Positions 19,831 to 32,007 of a stretch of DNA of 64,000 nucleotides are shown piece by piece. The DNA lies in NCBI GenBank assembly GCA_963932465.1, contig OZ010795.1, positions 518,945,451-519,009,450 on the forward strand, read 5' to 3'. Origin of the DNA: Maratus speciosus (lineage: Eukaryota; Arthropoda; Arachnida; Araneae; Salticidae). The notes under the pieces were generated by a model, which did not search any database, was not told where the DNA came from, and saw nothing but the letters and a program-made list of their open reading frames with translations. Positions within the stretch are counted from its first letter, which is position 1; every line of letters begins with the position of its first letter. The translations under genes were made by a program, and so were the position numbers.

Positions 19831-20870
19831 TATGTATGATGCATATGCTTGTGCATATTCATAAAGTTCATTAACATCACTAAAATGCATTAAAGGAATA
19901 AAGATCCATAATTTGTAGAAGATTTTTGCCAAATTTACTAAAGTGCTATTGAGATTAGAATTTCGACATTTATAATAAAAAAAATAAGGAAGTAAAAGAT
20001 AGAAAGATACACAGCTAAACTGAAAGATTTGCCTTATGAAGATTTTTGTAAAAAGCGTGTAAAAATTCATTCAGTTGAAATCATGTAACACATTTTTAAC
20101 CCAGGCTAATTTTCTGTCCAATTTTAGCAATTTCGGACCAATTTTTCGGATCTAAGTTTGGAGACCAACATTGACGTCAAATATGATCAAATAAATGATT
20201 GTCTGTGGAACCGTTGTTTAAATATTTATCACTCAACAAAAAATATACATGCTTGCAACAATGTAATTTAATTAATTTAATTTATTTGCCAGAGGAATTT
20301 GTTATGGAACTGTAAATAGCTAAATGAAACCACCCCTGTTTGTGTAATTTAAAGGCGGAAATTCTGTGTTTTCATATTTTTCTGGTTAATTGTGCTACAC
20401 AAGCTACTTACTTGACAAATTTCGTGATTCTACGACTTTTAGAAATACCTTAGTTATTTCATGATCACCAGTAAGTGAGTGAGTGAGTCAGTGACAAAAA
20501 ATCCCATTTTCGGAATTGAATATTTCGAAAACTATTAAATACAGAAACATGAAATCGAAGAACCTAGTTCAGTTTGATGATGTTAATATGTGTAAAATAA
20601 ATAAATAAATAAATAAAATAAAAAATTCTATATCTCTCTCCAAAACATAGTTATGACGGTGGAAAATGTATGCCGAAATGCTTCAGGAAAAGCTAGCTTA
20701 ACGGCTTGTGCGTATTTGGTGGACGCACTGCCGTTCTCCCAGATAGACAAGCATGAAACATCCATAGCTTTTCATATCATTCGGCAATAAATACCGCTTT
20801 CTGAAGCCCAAATTACGTCATCATTTTTTAAAAAGTGCCAAGGCCCCTATACTGGAAAAATACCTTCGTT
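19831..20870 (+). repeat. Dispersed repeat W, copy 1
   Basis: Non-coding. The segment 20320-20780 recurs in reverse complement at about 33180-33610 (landmarks AAATACCTTAGTTATTT-like, CAGTGACAAAAA, GCGGAAATTCTG, GACGCACTGCCGTTCTCCC). The part 19850-20180 recurs in reverse complement around 35790-35940 and 36350-36480. The tail at 20797-20870 (CTGAAGCCCAAATTACG, GTGCCAAGGCCCCTAT) recurs at about 35528-35595 and in reverse at about 61750-61820. An old, fragmented family. Confidence 0.65.
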
Positions 20871-21783
20871 TTATTGCTTCCTAGCTACTGCCGCTTTTAT
20901 GGGGGAAAGAAGCCTTGATATGACACACATCGATTAGCTAATAATGACATGTACCGGATAGTTTGAAAAATATTGCGGATGGACCAACGTGCCCCTATGG
21001 CTAACATGCCACGGTCTCCCCTCTGACAAAATCAGAAAAAAACCTCATATGTAAATATCACAATTACTTCTTACTTGACTTTCGGTATTATATTAAGAGC
21101 TTCATTTTATTACTCATTTGGCAATTTCGAAGAGATCGCAATCCCTGGAAATATTAATTAATAATGTATTGAATATTTTCTTTTGATTCTCTTTTTATTA
21201 CTTCTGAGTAATATATTAAAAGTAACATATTCCTTACTATCCAGGCTGCTAAATTCGGATGTCAATATCAAAATGATTACTTTCTAAAGATAATTTTACA
21301 AATTTTATCATAATATGTACATAAAATGTATACATAATAAGAATAGAAATCACTAATATTTATTAAACGACTGTAGTTAAACATTAATTTTTAGCTTTAA
21401 GTTTTGCAATTTTAATAATATGAGTAAACAATCGGTTCAACAAAAACAATGTGAATGTCAAAATACAAAAATAGAGAAAAGTGCACGCATTTAATTTGTG
21501 ATATAATACTTCTTCTTTTCCTTATTGAAATACAAAGATTAACAGAAACAGTATTCGTCAGCAGTTTTGTTTCATATCATCAGTCATACTAATACATTAT
21601 TTACAAGAAATATAATGAGTATTCATTAATCAAAAATGGCTGAATCATGACTGTCAGCTAATATTTTTCTTTTATGTCAGAAATTGCGGATTATTTTATC
21701 TGTGAGCTTATGTATGTTGGATCCATAAGCTAAATGATATTTATGATATTTGAAAATGTATTTTTACGTAACGGAGATTATTT
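20871..21783. other. AT-rich stretch, nothing recognised
   Basis: About 900 bp with no frame, palindrome or repeat that I can support. Confidence 0.4.
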
Positions 21784-21940
21784 GTGAAATATATTTATTA
21801 TATTATTTATGATATATATTATGAAATATATTTATTTTATTATTTATATTATATATTGTGAAATATACTTATTATATAATTTATGATATAAATTATGAAA
21901 TATATTTATTATCTTATTTTATTAGATAAAAATATATCTA
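21784..21940. repeat. 37-bp minisatellite, about four units
   Basis: The word GAAATATATTTATT recurs at a 37-bp spacing (21786, 21823, 21860, 21897). The units are almost wholly A+T and differ by a few substitutions. Confidence 0.85.
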
Positions 21941-22329
21941 TTTTATTATATATATTTCTTAAAGTTCTACACTTATGTTTTTATTTAACGATTTACACTT
22001 TTATCGTTATATCTTTAAAGAAAATAAATACTACTAAATGACAGTGTTGACAGCCCAGCACTATTTTTTCATATTGCTTGATTTGCTACCACTTTTTTGA
22101 AATAGTATAATTCGCCTTTCCATCTCCTTATTCAATCTGTCATTAAATAAGGCTACTATAACTATCTAGAAAAACAAAAACAAAAACAAAAACAAAAAAA
22201 ACGTCGGCTATCAAACAATTAAAAATAGTAGCGGGCTGCTAACACTACCGCATGATAATCCAAGCAAAAACACGATGGCAAGTGATAATTAATAAGAATA
22301 ATCCATTTTTCGTGTTTACCCCATCGTTA

Positions 22330-23440
22330 ACCAGTCATGGGAAAAAATGTAAACGCCCCTTACTAATTCTAAAACTAATTATAATAGAAGAAAGTTACTG
22401 GTACTAAATTATTGGAAATAAATTCTACTTGTAAATGATGTATATAAAATTTACTTAGGGGCCATCTAAAACTCAAAACAAGAACAAATTTTCTTTTTTA
22501 CAATGGCAACATCCAATCTTGACAATATATTTTAAATCTTCGAATCAAACTATGTCTAGAAACGAAATTTCATGTCATTTGAATGATACGTTTTTAAGTT
22601 ATAAACATTAAAAATTTAGAGCTTCTAATGTTAAATTACATTTCCATATTTTTATTAATATCTCCTCAAATTATAATCCTAATGTGATATTTTTTTTTGT
22701 GTGATTATAATACTAGAAAACCCAAACATAAATACATTGAATTTGTAATTTTAAAAATTTCGTAATATGAATTATGAGATTAATATTCGAAAAAAAATAT
22801 GAATTACAACCTGCAAGTTTTTTGATAGATTTATATTTATTATGCCCTGTTTTTATGTCCTACTTTAAAAAAAACGTCAAAATGATGGTTTAATGCATTT
22901 GTTTATGATGTGTGTGATGTATTTGTCTATGATGTGTAGAAAAGCGTACTTTTTTGCAATACCTTATACAAAAATATGTTTTACTCATTTTATTGACATT
23001 TTTGAGCTGGCAATAGGCGAAATATATTAAGCGAGTGAAATGGTCACATTGGAAAGAAATAATACATTAATAGAAGGGACGTAGTCATTCTGTACCATTT
23101 CAGAAATCAAACATTGAACTTCTATTTGTATACAGCCACTAAAATAAGCTCATTTTAAAATAATTTCTCAGAAACTAATCAAACGAATTTTATTAAAATT
23201 TGTTTTTAGGCTAATTGAAGGCTGTATAATTTATTTATGGTGTCAAACTTGAGTATTGCTATTGAACAAAAAAAAAAAAAGTTTGGGTTCGTTTTGTTAT
23301 GTAGATGCCCCCAAGCAAATTTTATATACACAATTTAAAGGTAGACTTCATTTCCAATCTTTTGATAGCAGTAACTTTCTTCTACAGTAATTATGTGCAG
23401 AGTTAGTAGGGGTGTTTGCTTTTTTTTCTATGGCTGTACA
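22330..23440. repeat. Foldback repeat, 1.1 kb, 160-bp inverted arms
   Basis: The segment 22330-22490 matches 23270-23440 in reverse complement, with shared words AGAAGAAAGTTACTG, ATATAAAATTT and GGGGCATCT-like, at about 80% identity. The enclosed sequence is AT-rich and non-coding, with possible further weak pairing. A decayed DNA element is the likeliest reading; its ends are not exact. Confidence 0.65.
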
Positions 23441-24449
23441 TAATTGTATTTCTTATAATTATTTATTCTTGTAATTTTTTCTTACAGCTTTTATTGATAA
23501 TATTCATAGGTAATAATAAAATATGTGCATTATAATGTATAAATAATTATGTGTTAAAGAAATCTAAATCAAAAGAATGTTTATGCTGACATTAATCTTA
23601 AAGTATATTTCTTAATTAATAAGTTTTATTATAATCTCGTGTAGCGTCTTTATAAAAAGATACAGCTTCATCTTGCCTTAATCACAACGTAAAAGAATGC
23701 ATTAACCTTCATTAAGAATGTTTGACTTTTGAATTTTTGAGTGAAATTGATTAACGTTTTAAGGAATACATATTTATGAAGATAATTATGATTAGTTTTA
23801 AAAGATATATTTTAAAGTAAACTCATATTTTAAAGAAATAAACTTTATTAAAAGAAAACCCTTGAAGTTATGTAAAGAAAACAATTTTTATCATTAAATA
23901 ATGTATAAGTAGTGAAACTTTCAAAAACAATTTCGTTTAATCTTTTAACATTATTTTGGAATGTATGGTTATGTCTCTCCCGATCTACCCTTACGAATAA
24001 TTGCATTTGTCTTTGTAAAGCAATACTAAATGAATTGAAGAAATATAAGGATGAAATTTTTCTCGAACGATATTTTCATTTTTACAGCAACATTGAATTT
24101 ACAGTATCAGTTTTTATCATATTTTGTATCTATTCTATCTATGTATTTTCTGAAATTCAAATCTCTTTTTTTTATGTTATTCACAAATAATTTTCATTAA
24201 ATTTATTGATTCTGTTATCACAATTTTTCAATTCTTTTCTCAAAATACAGTAAAATTTCAGGTAATTATTTAATTATATTGAATTTTTCGAACATTTCGT
24301 CTGAGTATATTTAGCAAATAAATACAAGACAGGTCACTTTGAAGGCCGTTTCAAAAATATACTTGTGTTCTAACAGATTTTGCCAGAAATAAAAAGATAA
24401 GGTTCGGTAAGCCGTATATTTTCCGCCATAGGTTCGTCAAAATAGAGTG
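23441..24449. other. AT-rich stretch, nothing recognised
   Basis: One frame at 23912-24190 is open by chance in AT-rich sequence and has no recognisable domain. Nothing else is supported. Confidence 0.4.
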
Positions 24450-25902
24450 TCTCTCTATTCTAAAAAAAAGTAACTACCGCTGTCACCGCCGCCGGTTTTG
24501 AATTTTTTGTGACCGGAGGTCTTTCTTCGTTAATATTAAGAAAAATAATGCATACAAAAATATGAAAATCGGTAGTGTTATACAGAAATGTTTGATAAAT
24601 TCGCTGATGAAGACAGTTTTCAAATCAAAGAATTATTTTAAGAGATATTTAATGCTAAAGTTGGACAAAATCGTTCCACTAAAAAAGTTTTATAGTAGCA
24701 AAAACTATACATAGGAATTTAATAATTTTTAGTTCATTCTATACGTTATAATTTCCCGGTGTGCAGAATTGATTTATTTTTTTAATTTGACTCATTTTTC
24801 GAGGTTTTATATCTATTTTAAATTCAAATTTTCAGCATTTCGAGAGATATTTTTTACAGATTTTAGAAAGTGATATTAATTTAAACTGTTGCCAACTGTA
24901 TAAACAGCGGAAACAATAATGTTTGATTTAAAAAAAAATATATTTATACGTGTAATAAATTGAAAATTTATTTACACGTGACTATTATAAACAGAAAAAA
25001 AAACATTTGGAATTAGAATTAAATAATTATGTACAAAAAACAGGAACTTATTAAAAATTACGTCATAAAAACTATAATTACACGTGAATTTTAAGAGAGA
25101 AAGGAATTTGTAAAATAATAAATTTATTAAAATGCGTTAGAAGTCTTAAATAGGAGAAATTACGTCATATTTACGTCACATTACCTTTATTACATAAAAT
25201 GAACACAAAACAATATTGCAAAACGGTTTAAATTTACAAATTGCGCTAGACATTTATTTGATATTTTGAGAGGATACTTTTCAACTATTCTTCTTAGGAA
25301 AGCGCAAATAATATTTTATTTCTAACACAATTATTTTCACGTGAATATTAAAAAGAGAAAGAATAATTTGGTCAAAATTACGTCAGATTAAAAACGATTA
25401 ATTTAAAATGTCTCATTTAAAAGAACTTTCTTTTCGCTTTGTTAAAAAATACCGGGAGACAAAGATTCTGTTTACTTAATTCCTTTTATATTAGCTTATT
25501 TTGAAATGTTGTTACACGTGTCTACGTCATCAAGTTATTTTTATTTCGACGTTTTATTTGTATTTTTATTAATGTTGTACTAATTTATTTGTTCTTTCGT
25601 TATTTAAATTAAAAATTATGTCAATTTGTATAATTTGGCGAGTGGTTTGGCGATTTATATAATTTGGCGAAATTAGTCGACGGGATAATCAAGTAGTACC
25701 GCAGCGGATTTGGCGTTAAAATTTCCCCAATCAAAGAGAAATGAATAGAAATCCGTTTATAGGGAGATCGCCACTGTTTTTTAAATTATAATTCAATCTT
25801 TCGAAATCTTTTTAAAGCCGATCACATTAGCGTGCATTTAGAGTCTGCGGTGTCTGGACGGGGGTTGGCGAGCGTAGCTCGTAGGGGGCCGAGCCCCCTA
25901 GT
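24450..25902 (+). mobile_element. Helitron-like repeat X2, apparently full length
   Basis: The element starts TCTCTCTATTCT at 24450 and ends at 25902 with GTAGGGGGCCGAGCCCCC followed by TAGT, that is, a GC-rich hairpin and the terminal CTAGT. A 5' TC and a 3' hairpin plus CTRRT are the Helitron termini, although the hairpin here touches CTAGT instead of sitting about ten bases away. There are no inverted termini and no encoded helicase. X1 and X3 are further copies; X2 supplies the empty site that proves the Gypsy A insertion in X1. Confidence 0.7.
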
Positions 25903-26716
25903 GTCCTAAAAATTAGTATACGGCATTTTGATATATTTGAACAGATAATTTTTATGTCTGTAAAAATTTTAAATCTGAAAATCAGGGGTAAATTGTAAGA
26001 ACATCCTCTAAAAGTGAAATTTTTTGATTATATATTCATACACAAACACACACACACATACACATATATATATTCTAAAGTGGAAGCCAATTATCAAGAT
26101 TACTAACGAGGATCTTATATAAAATCATCTGAGGAAAAAAATTGTAATAAAGTAGTCTCTTCAAGGGCTCTTCTGATGGAAACTCTAATAATTCAGACAG
26201 TCTCTTATTAACCGCTGTTATGAACAGTCAGAGGTGTCGAAGCTGTTGGTGTATGACCCCGGAGTGTATGTATATATAAGCGATAAGTATAATAATCACC
26301 AGCAAAAAACAAATTGCATTCATGTGAAATGCGCCAGAATGCTGCAGTAAAACACATAAATTCAATATAAACAATCAAAGAATATATTTAGCCTGAACTA
26401 GAGCACCCCTCACGAAACAAGAAAAAATAATATAACTGTTTTTAAAAAGTTAAAATTTCAACAAGAAAATACAGAAAAAAACTAGTAAAAAAACAAGCTA
26501 TGGTCTCATTGGCAGTGGGTTATATTTCAAAAGGAGCCGAACATTCAAAAAATGTATATAAAATATGTATTAGTGGCAGTGTGTTTTGGCCAGAACAGTG
26601 AGTAGCAAAATCTAATGTTAAACACTCGATGGCTACATATCACATGTTCCCCCACCGTTTTTTCCTAGTTTATGTATATATATATATATATATATATTAA
26701 CTAGGAAAATAATATA

Positions 26717-26752
<36 letters not shown>

Positions 26753-26979
26753 GAGATTTTAAGCCAAAGTACGTCATCTGTTTGTGTCAATGTTAATATG
26801 TCTTGGCTGTCCTCGTGCTGGGTTTGTCTATGATTTAATTTGTTTCATTTTAGGTAGATTTCGTAAGAAATACTATCTATTGCAGTCGTTACCATGGTGC
26901 GACATTTGAAAAATTCTTTCATAACTTTTCATTATACGACCCCAGGAGCCCAAAACCACACCCACCTAAAAAGCTTATA
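25903..26979. other. AT-rich stretch with AT/CA microsatellites
   Basis: A CA/TA microsatellite lies at about 26040-26075 and two TA runs at about 26678-26700 and 26722-26748. The TA runs are flanked by TTTTCCTAGTT and AACTAGGAAAA, a short inverted repeat. No gene was found. Confidence 0.5.
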
Positions 26980-28506
26980 CACTAGGACGCAAAAGTTTAG
27001 ACAATGACGTCATTCAGCTTTAAAATGTAGAATTATGACGTCAGAATTACAAAAACCTGTAAATATATTCAAAAACCGATTTAAAATGCTATGTACAAAA
27101 GACAGTCGTTTTATTTGCTATAATACTAATTTTTTTCATAAAAATTCAAATGTGCTTGTCGCAAAAGTTTAGACACTATTCTAAATTTCTTTGAATATTC
27201 GCTGGCATATGCAAATTTAGAATCGATGATGTCACAAATTTGGAGTACTTAAGTTCTGCAAACGATTGCGCTTCATGGTCGACATGCCGAGAGCTAAAGA
27301 AATTCAAGTGAATGAGGTTTCAAGGATTTGGCAGTTGAAAGGTGAAGGGAAGAGCGTTCTGAAATTTCTGCTATTATTAATAGGTCAAAAAAATCTATTT
27401 ATCGAGTTTTATCGAGTGGTTCCGAATATAAAGCAAAATGTCGGTCTGGGAGGCCACGTGTGACAAATGTACGAGAGGATCGCCTGATACAAAGACTAGC
27501 GAGTACTCCACAAATGAGCGTACGTGGAGTTCAAAGCTCATCGGGACTCTCTGTATCAAAGGATACGATTCGTAGACGAATTTTGGAAAAAGGAACAATC
27601 GTTTATAGCAAAATGCAGAAGAAACCAGCTCTGAAACCATATCATAAGTTACAAAGACTTATGTGGGCTCGAAAGCATATGTCATATGGAGAGAAATGGC
27701 AGTCAGTCATATTTAGCGATGAAAAAAAGTGGAATCTGGATGGTCCAGATGGTTGTTTATCGTATTGGCATGACTTGCGGAAGGAACCTCGACGTTTTTT
27801 TAGTCGCAGACAAGGAGGGGGCTCGGTGATGGTTTGGGCAGCCTTTTGCTATAATGGACAAGTATCTCTGACCTTCACCAGTGGTCGTCAAACTTCACAG
27901 CATTATACACAGACATTAGAAGAAAACCTACTGCCATTTGCTGAGCTTCTAGGGGGTCCTCAGTGGGAATTTCAGCAAGACAATGCTTCAATTCACACTG
28001 CAAAACATTAAAAATATTGGTTTAATTCCCATAATATAAGAGTTCTCGACTGGCCAGCATGTAGCCCAGATCTTAACCCTATAGAAAACCTTTGGAGCAT
28101 CATGTGTCGCAAAGTTTATAGCAACGCTAGACAATACTCTTCTGAAAAGGAACTTAAGACATCTATTGAGAATGCATGGTACGATATCGATCCACAAACT
28201 ATGCAAGATTTAGTTTCTTCCATGCAATCTCGTGTATATGACGTAATACATAAGCATGGATGCGCAACCAGGTTTTAAAAATTGTTTATTTCGATTTTAT
28301 TTAATTTGTGTCTAAACTTTTGAGACAGCAGTTTATTTTTGTTACCATTTAATTTATTGCAATATGCACAATTCCACTTTTCTTTGTTATAAATATTGTT
28401 TATATGTACAGCACATTAATTTCAAGCAGTGATTTGAAAATTGAATAAATATTTTTCAAAGTATGTAAGAATTTCTTCATTGTCTAAACTTTTGCGTCAT
28501 AGTGTA
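26978..28506 (+). mobile_element. Tc1-type DNA transposon (1525 bp) with IR/DR ends
   Basis: The element spans 26980-28504 between TA dinucleotides. The outer ends read CACTAGGACGCAAAAGTT and, in reverse complement, CACTATGACGCAAAAGTT, about 30 bp with one difference. A second copy of the CAAAAGTTTAGACAC word lies about 200 bp inside each end (27161-27183, and about 28304-28330 reversed). This gives the inverted-repeat/direct-repeat architecture known from Sleeping Beauty and Minos. The transposase gene lies between and is broken. Confidence 0.93.
27275..28278 (+). pseudogene. Tc1-family transposase (DD34E), one frameshift and one stop
   Basis: The protein would bind the element's ends and cut and paste it. 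It starts at ATG 27275 (MVDMPRAKEIQ), with a helix-turn-helix N-terminus whose frame slips between about 27335 and 27365. The main frame then runs through GRPRV-type and SVRGVQ DNA-binding segments to the catalytic Asp in VIFSDEKKW, Asp in FQQDNASIHTA and Glu in SPDLNPIENLW. There are 34 residues between the second Asp and the Glu, as in Tc1. A TAA at 28009-28011 interrupts just after HTAKH; the frame is otherwise open to the stop at 28276-28278. Confidence 0.93.
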
Positions 28507-28545
28507 TATATATATATATATATATGTGTGTGTATGTATGTATGT
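28505..28545. repeat. TA/TG/GTAT microsatellite
   Basis: A TA run, then TG and GTAT repeats directly against the right end of the Tc1 element. The transposon probably inserted into a TA microsatellite, since its target is TA. Confidence 0.9.
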
Positions 28546-28989
28546 ACTAAATTTTGTCCGCACGATAAAAGTCGCAATTATACACGGATCGTCTTCAGAC
28601 TCGCCAACAACTTTGAGATGGCTAATATTTCGGCTGGGATTGAAAATGGGCAAAATCGGTCCAAAGGAATGGAAATGGGGAGGATTCAAAATTTTGAATA
28701 CCGTCTTACCGATTCTGATAACACCAGCTCTTTCACAACAATGACAGAAAAAAAATAAATATTTTTCGTTACAGCAGTTGCCAACAATTAAAAAATCAAT
28801 AAAATTCTCACCACAACAATTGCTTTTCTATTGCAAAATTCTCACTTGAAAATTAAATTAAATAAACAGTTTGACGAATTGAAAACAAATTGAATATTAC
28901 GTCATAAGTTTTCTAGGGCAAGATTTCCTCATGAAAACTCAAAATGAAATAAATAGAAATAATAAAGGACTTTACGTTGTAATATCGAT
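28546..28989. other. AT-rich stretch; local direct repeat
   Basis: The words AATAAACAGTTTGACGAATT and TACGTCATA (about 28860-28905) recur after the palindrome at about 29470-29518 as ATAGTTTGACGAATT and TGCGTCATA. The 478-bp inverted structure therefore sits inside or between copies of a short repeat. No gene was found. Confidence 0.55.
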
Positions 28990-29038
28990 ACAAAACAAAT
29001 AGGTGTTGCTATCCAACGTACAATTTATACACAAGTTT

Positions 29039-29084
29039 AACATAAAACTCTACGTTTCGGTTTATTCTTTAAAACCTTCATCAG
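29039..29084 (-). ncRNA. Hammerhead-ribozyme-like core (left arm)
   Basis: Mirror copy of the plus-strand motif at 29373-29418: CTGATGA at 29084-29078 and GAAA at 29058-29055 on the minus strand, with the same stems II and III. Stem I is not convincing. See the plus-strand copy for details. Confidence 0.45.
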
Positions 29085-29372
29085 GAGAAAAATTTTCTAA
29101 AATATAAATCGACAACAAACTCTTTACATGCTACATTTTGAAATCAATTCAAAATTCAAAACATTCTAACGGAAATCTCTTGAAAAGTCAATGAAAATTC
29201 CATTTTTTCAGCTAGTCTTTCTTCGTTTGCATCTTTGATTAAAAGATGGCGCCACTGAACTCTTTATTTGGGAGTAAGAGATTTCCGTTAGAATGTTTTG
29301 AATTTTGAATTGATTTCAAAATGTAGCATGTAAAGAGTTTGTTGTCGATTTATATTTTAGAAAATTTTTCTC

Positions 29373-29418
29373 CTGATGAAGGTTTTAAAGAATAAACCGA
29401 AACGTAGAGTTTTATGTT
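29373..29418 (+). ncRNA. Hammerhead-ribozyme-like core (right arm)
   Basis: The core CTGATGA lies at 29373-29379. Stem II pairs GGTTT with AAACC around a loop of about 8 nt. GAAA follows at 29399-29402. A short stem III pairs CGTA with TATG (one G-U) around GAGTTT, and the cleavage-side nucleotides are TT at 29417-29418. These parts fit a minimal type I hammerhead of Penelope-like elements. Pairing for stem I is weak, so activity is doubtful in a single copy. Confidence 0.5.
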
Positions 29419-29467
29419 AAACTTGTGTATAAATTGTACGTTGGATAGCAACACCTATTTGTTTTGT

Positions 29468-30397
29468 GAAATAAATAGTTTGACGAATTAAAAAAAAAAA
29501 ATCAAAATACTGCGTCATATTAGAAATATAATGGACCTCACCAGGTGAATATGTAACGTCATGAGAGTTTGAAGAAACGTACTAAAACATGATAAAAAAA
29601 ACCCGAATATGAAAATATTAACATATTTTAACACTTTGAGGTTCTCTGAATTTGCTTTAGCCCTTTTTAAACTTATTCCATATACATGCGTGTGTGTACT
29701 CCTGTATATTAGAATTTTCACAAAATGTTTAGTTCCCTAGAGCTCATTCTTAGTGAAGGAACTGGGTTTATCTCTAATCTTGATTTAAGTTTTGTTGGTA
29801 AATTTAGTTCTTAACTTCGAATTCTACCTCCGCCTGTAGGTCCGAGCCGACAGGGATTTTTTTAATTGTTTTCATAGTTGTGGAATTCACATTGTTTAAT
29901 ATTTTACATGGTTGTTTAATATTCTCTGGTGCTTAGTCGATTGGGTACATAATGGAATTCAATATTTCCTTATTGCTCAATTCCGTTACAGAAATCGACT
30001 ATGTTTTTTTTGCTTATAAATGTATTTTATGTACCCGTGATCAAGTGAATTACCTTATAAGCTTCCGGCTTTATTTATCCATTTTATCTTTTGTATGTTT
30101 ATATTACGGTTTTTTCTGGTTCAACATTATTTAGCTGGATTTATTATCTATTGTCTTTAATCAGACTTTATCAAAAATTGTGTTGTCTTTTTTTTTCATA
30201 TGTTTCATATAGATTTATTGTCAGCAATGTGCTAGTGAATTAGTTGCATTTAATAAAATTCTGTATTACTAGTTACATGTTCCTTCTCTATTCTGTAAAA
30301 TGTCTGAGTTATGAATATTTTCTATATTATAAATTTAATTTCAATTATTGGAAATCGATGACAATTTGTTATATATTATGGTTATACACACACACAC

Positions 30398-30433
<36 letters not shown>

Positions 30434-31340
30434 TCGTGATAAATTGACCCTTTTTGAACATGTATTACGTATTGCTGTTAAAAAGAGTTCATAAACCAAA
30501 AAGTAACAAGTATCTCCTTTTCTAGCAAATTTTTTAAACAGTTGAATTATTGTATGCTTCTTTTGGGTCATCATGGGAAATAATGGTGGCCCGTGACTGG
30601 TTTCTTTAAGGCACTACATGTGGGGCTGCCTATTTTTACGCTTTTTATTACCACTATATTTTAATAGAAATCTTTGGTTTATTTAATAGCAGAATTTCTA
30701 CTATTGGATAAGACGAAAATTTCTTTTTAAATAATGTGATAACAAAACAGAACAAATGTAGGAGTATGTATACATGTAGTGTTTTAAAGGCCAGTCACAA
30801 GCCACCACGCTGAAGAAAAATAATATTATGAGGAATGATGGCTTATGGAGGAAAAAAAGCACCATATCTACCCTTTCCCTTTTCAAAAGCATTGTATAAA
30901 TCGCAAGCGTTTACGTGCGATATTCATTGTAATTGTTTGCTGTCAAATAAGAATTATAATATTATATCATTGTGTGAAGGATATTTCCAAAACAATAAAT
31001 TGAAAATACAAAACAATCTTTAATCAAACAATATTTGTATAAAATATCGAGTGAATAAATATAGCTCAAAATAAGTTTGCATCGCATCATAATAATTAGA
31101 AATCGTTGTTATATTGTTGGGTATTTGAAAATTTTAATGTTTTACTTGATAATGAAAAATGAAATAAACAGAGTGGAAAGTGAGTAGTTAGAAAAGAATA
31201 CAGGTGTAATAATTTTGCATTTGATATAATCCTCTGCTGTTTTGGTCCTTCAAAAATTATTTTTTCTTTTTAGATTTTAAATACTGATAATATAACAATA
31301 CTATATGATGGTATAGATCTTTAGGAACGCATTGAAATTG
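29468..31340. other. AT-rich stretch with a CA/TA/GA microsatellite
   Basis: A compound (AC)n(AT)n(AG)n microsatellite lies at 30388-30432. Several AT-rich open frames occur, none with a domain. Nothing else is supported over 1.9 kb. Confidence 0.45.
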
Positions 31341-31632
31341 CTTATTGATTTATTTATTCTGTTAGGTAAAAGCACGAATTGAAAAATTCAAAGGACAAAA
31401 TTGTCTCATAGTATGCATATATAGCCATGTATGCAAGCACATATGCGTTCCAAATCCCCATTGATTTTTTCGTTGGGTAAAAGCACTAATAGAAACATTG
31501 AAAGAAAAACAAATCTAATGGCATGAGTATGCAGGTATGTGTTTGAAATGTTCATTGTTTTTTCTTTTGTTAGGTAAAAGCACAAATAGAAAAACTCAAG
31601 GAAAAAAATCTTCTCATGGCGCGCACTTAAAT
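31341..31632 (+). repeat. Three tandem exon-like units of about 105 bp
   Basis: GTAAAAGCAC recurs at 31366, 31477 and 31574. Each copy follows a T-rich tract ending TTAG (TTGG in copy 2), like a splice acceptor. Copies 1 and 2 are followed by GTATGC, like a donor. Copy 1 reads 15 codons (VKARIEKFKGQNCLI), copy 2 has an in-frame stop, and copy 3 reads VKAQIEKLKEKNLLMART then stop, a coiled-coil-like run. The flanking intron-like sequence is repeated too. Either tandem-duplicated small exons or a plain minisatellite; I cannot tell which. Confidence 0.4.
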
Positions 31633-32007
31633 ATTTTGAAAACAGGCAAAAATCTGCTTAAACTCATTTAAGGAAGAAGATTATAGGAAATAAACTGTCT
31701 GACAGTCTTGCACATCCTATGATGCTTCGGTGTCGGGTAACGTCACGTGCAAAAATTCTACTCATTTTTGAAAAAATAAATGTTAAAATCCATCAAAAAT
31801 AATATGAAGAACATATCTGGTAACAAACTCTAAAACCATGTATCAAAATATACTTCTATTTAAAAAAATACATATTTTTCCAATGGAGTCTGCAGCAGCT
31901 CAACGATCCAGAAACTAGATCACACCACTTAATGAATGGACTGGTCAGATTTGCTGTCTCACACATTCCAATACACATGGGTAATTAAAATATCTCCCGT
32001 ATAAAAA
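31633..32007. other. AT-rich stretch, nothing recognised
   Basis: No frame, hairpin or repeat that I can support, up to the ACTAG end of repeat Y7. Confidence 0.4.

Larger units (their letters stand above)
28990..29467. mobile_element. Penelope-like inverted repeat pair, 192-bp identical arms
   Basis: The arms 28990-29181 and 29276-29467 are equal in length and, as far as I can see, identical in reverse complement. They are separated by 94 bp. Each arm contains CTGATGAAGG, then CCGAAACG, the hammerhead signature found in the terminal repeats of Penelope-like elements. No reverse transcriptase or GIY-YIG domain is present. I infer two such repeats left in head-to-head orientation after loss or absence of the body. 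Confidence 0.7.

Noticed and set aside
23912..24190. Open frame of 92 codons
   Set aside because: Low-complexity, AT-driven sequence with no domain, no repeat partner and no splice context.
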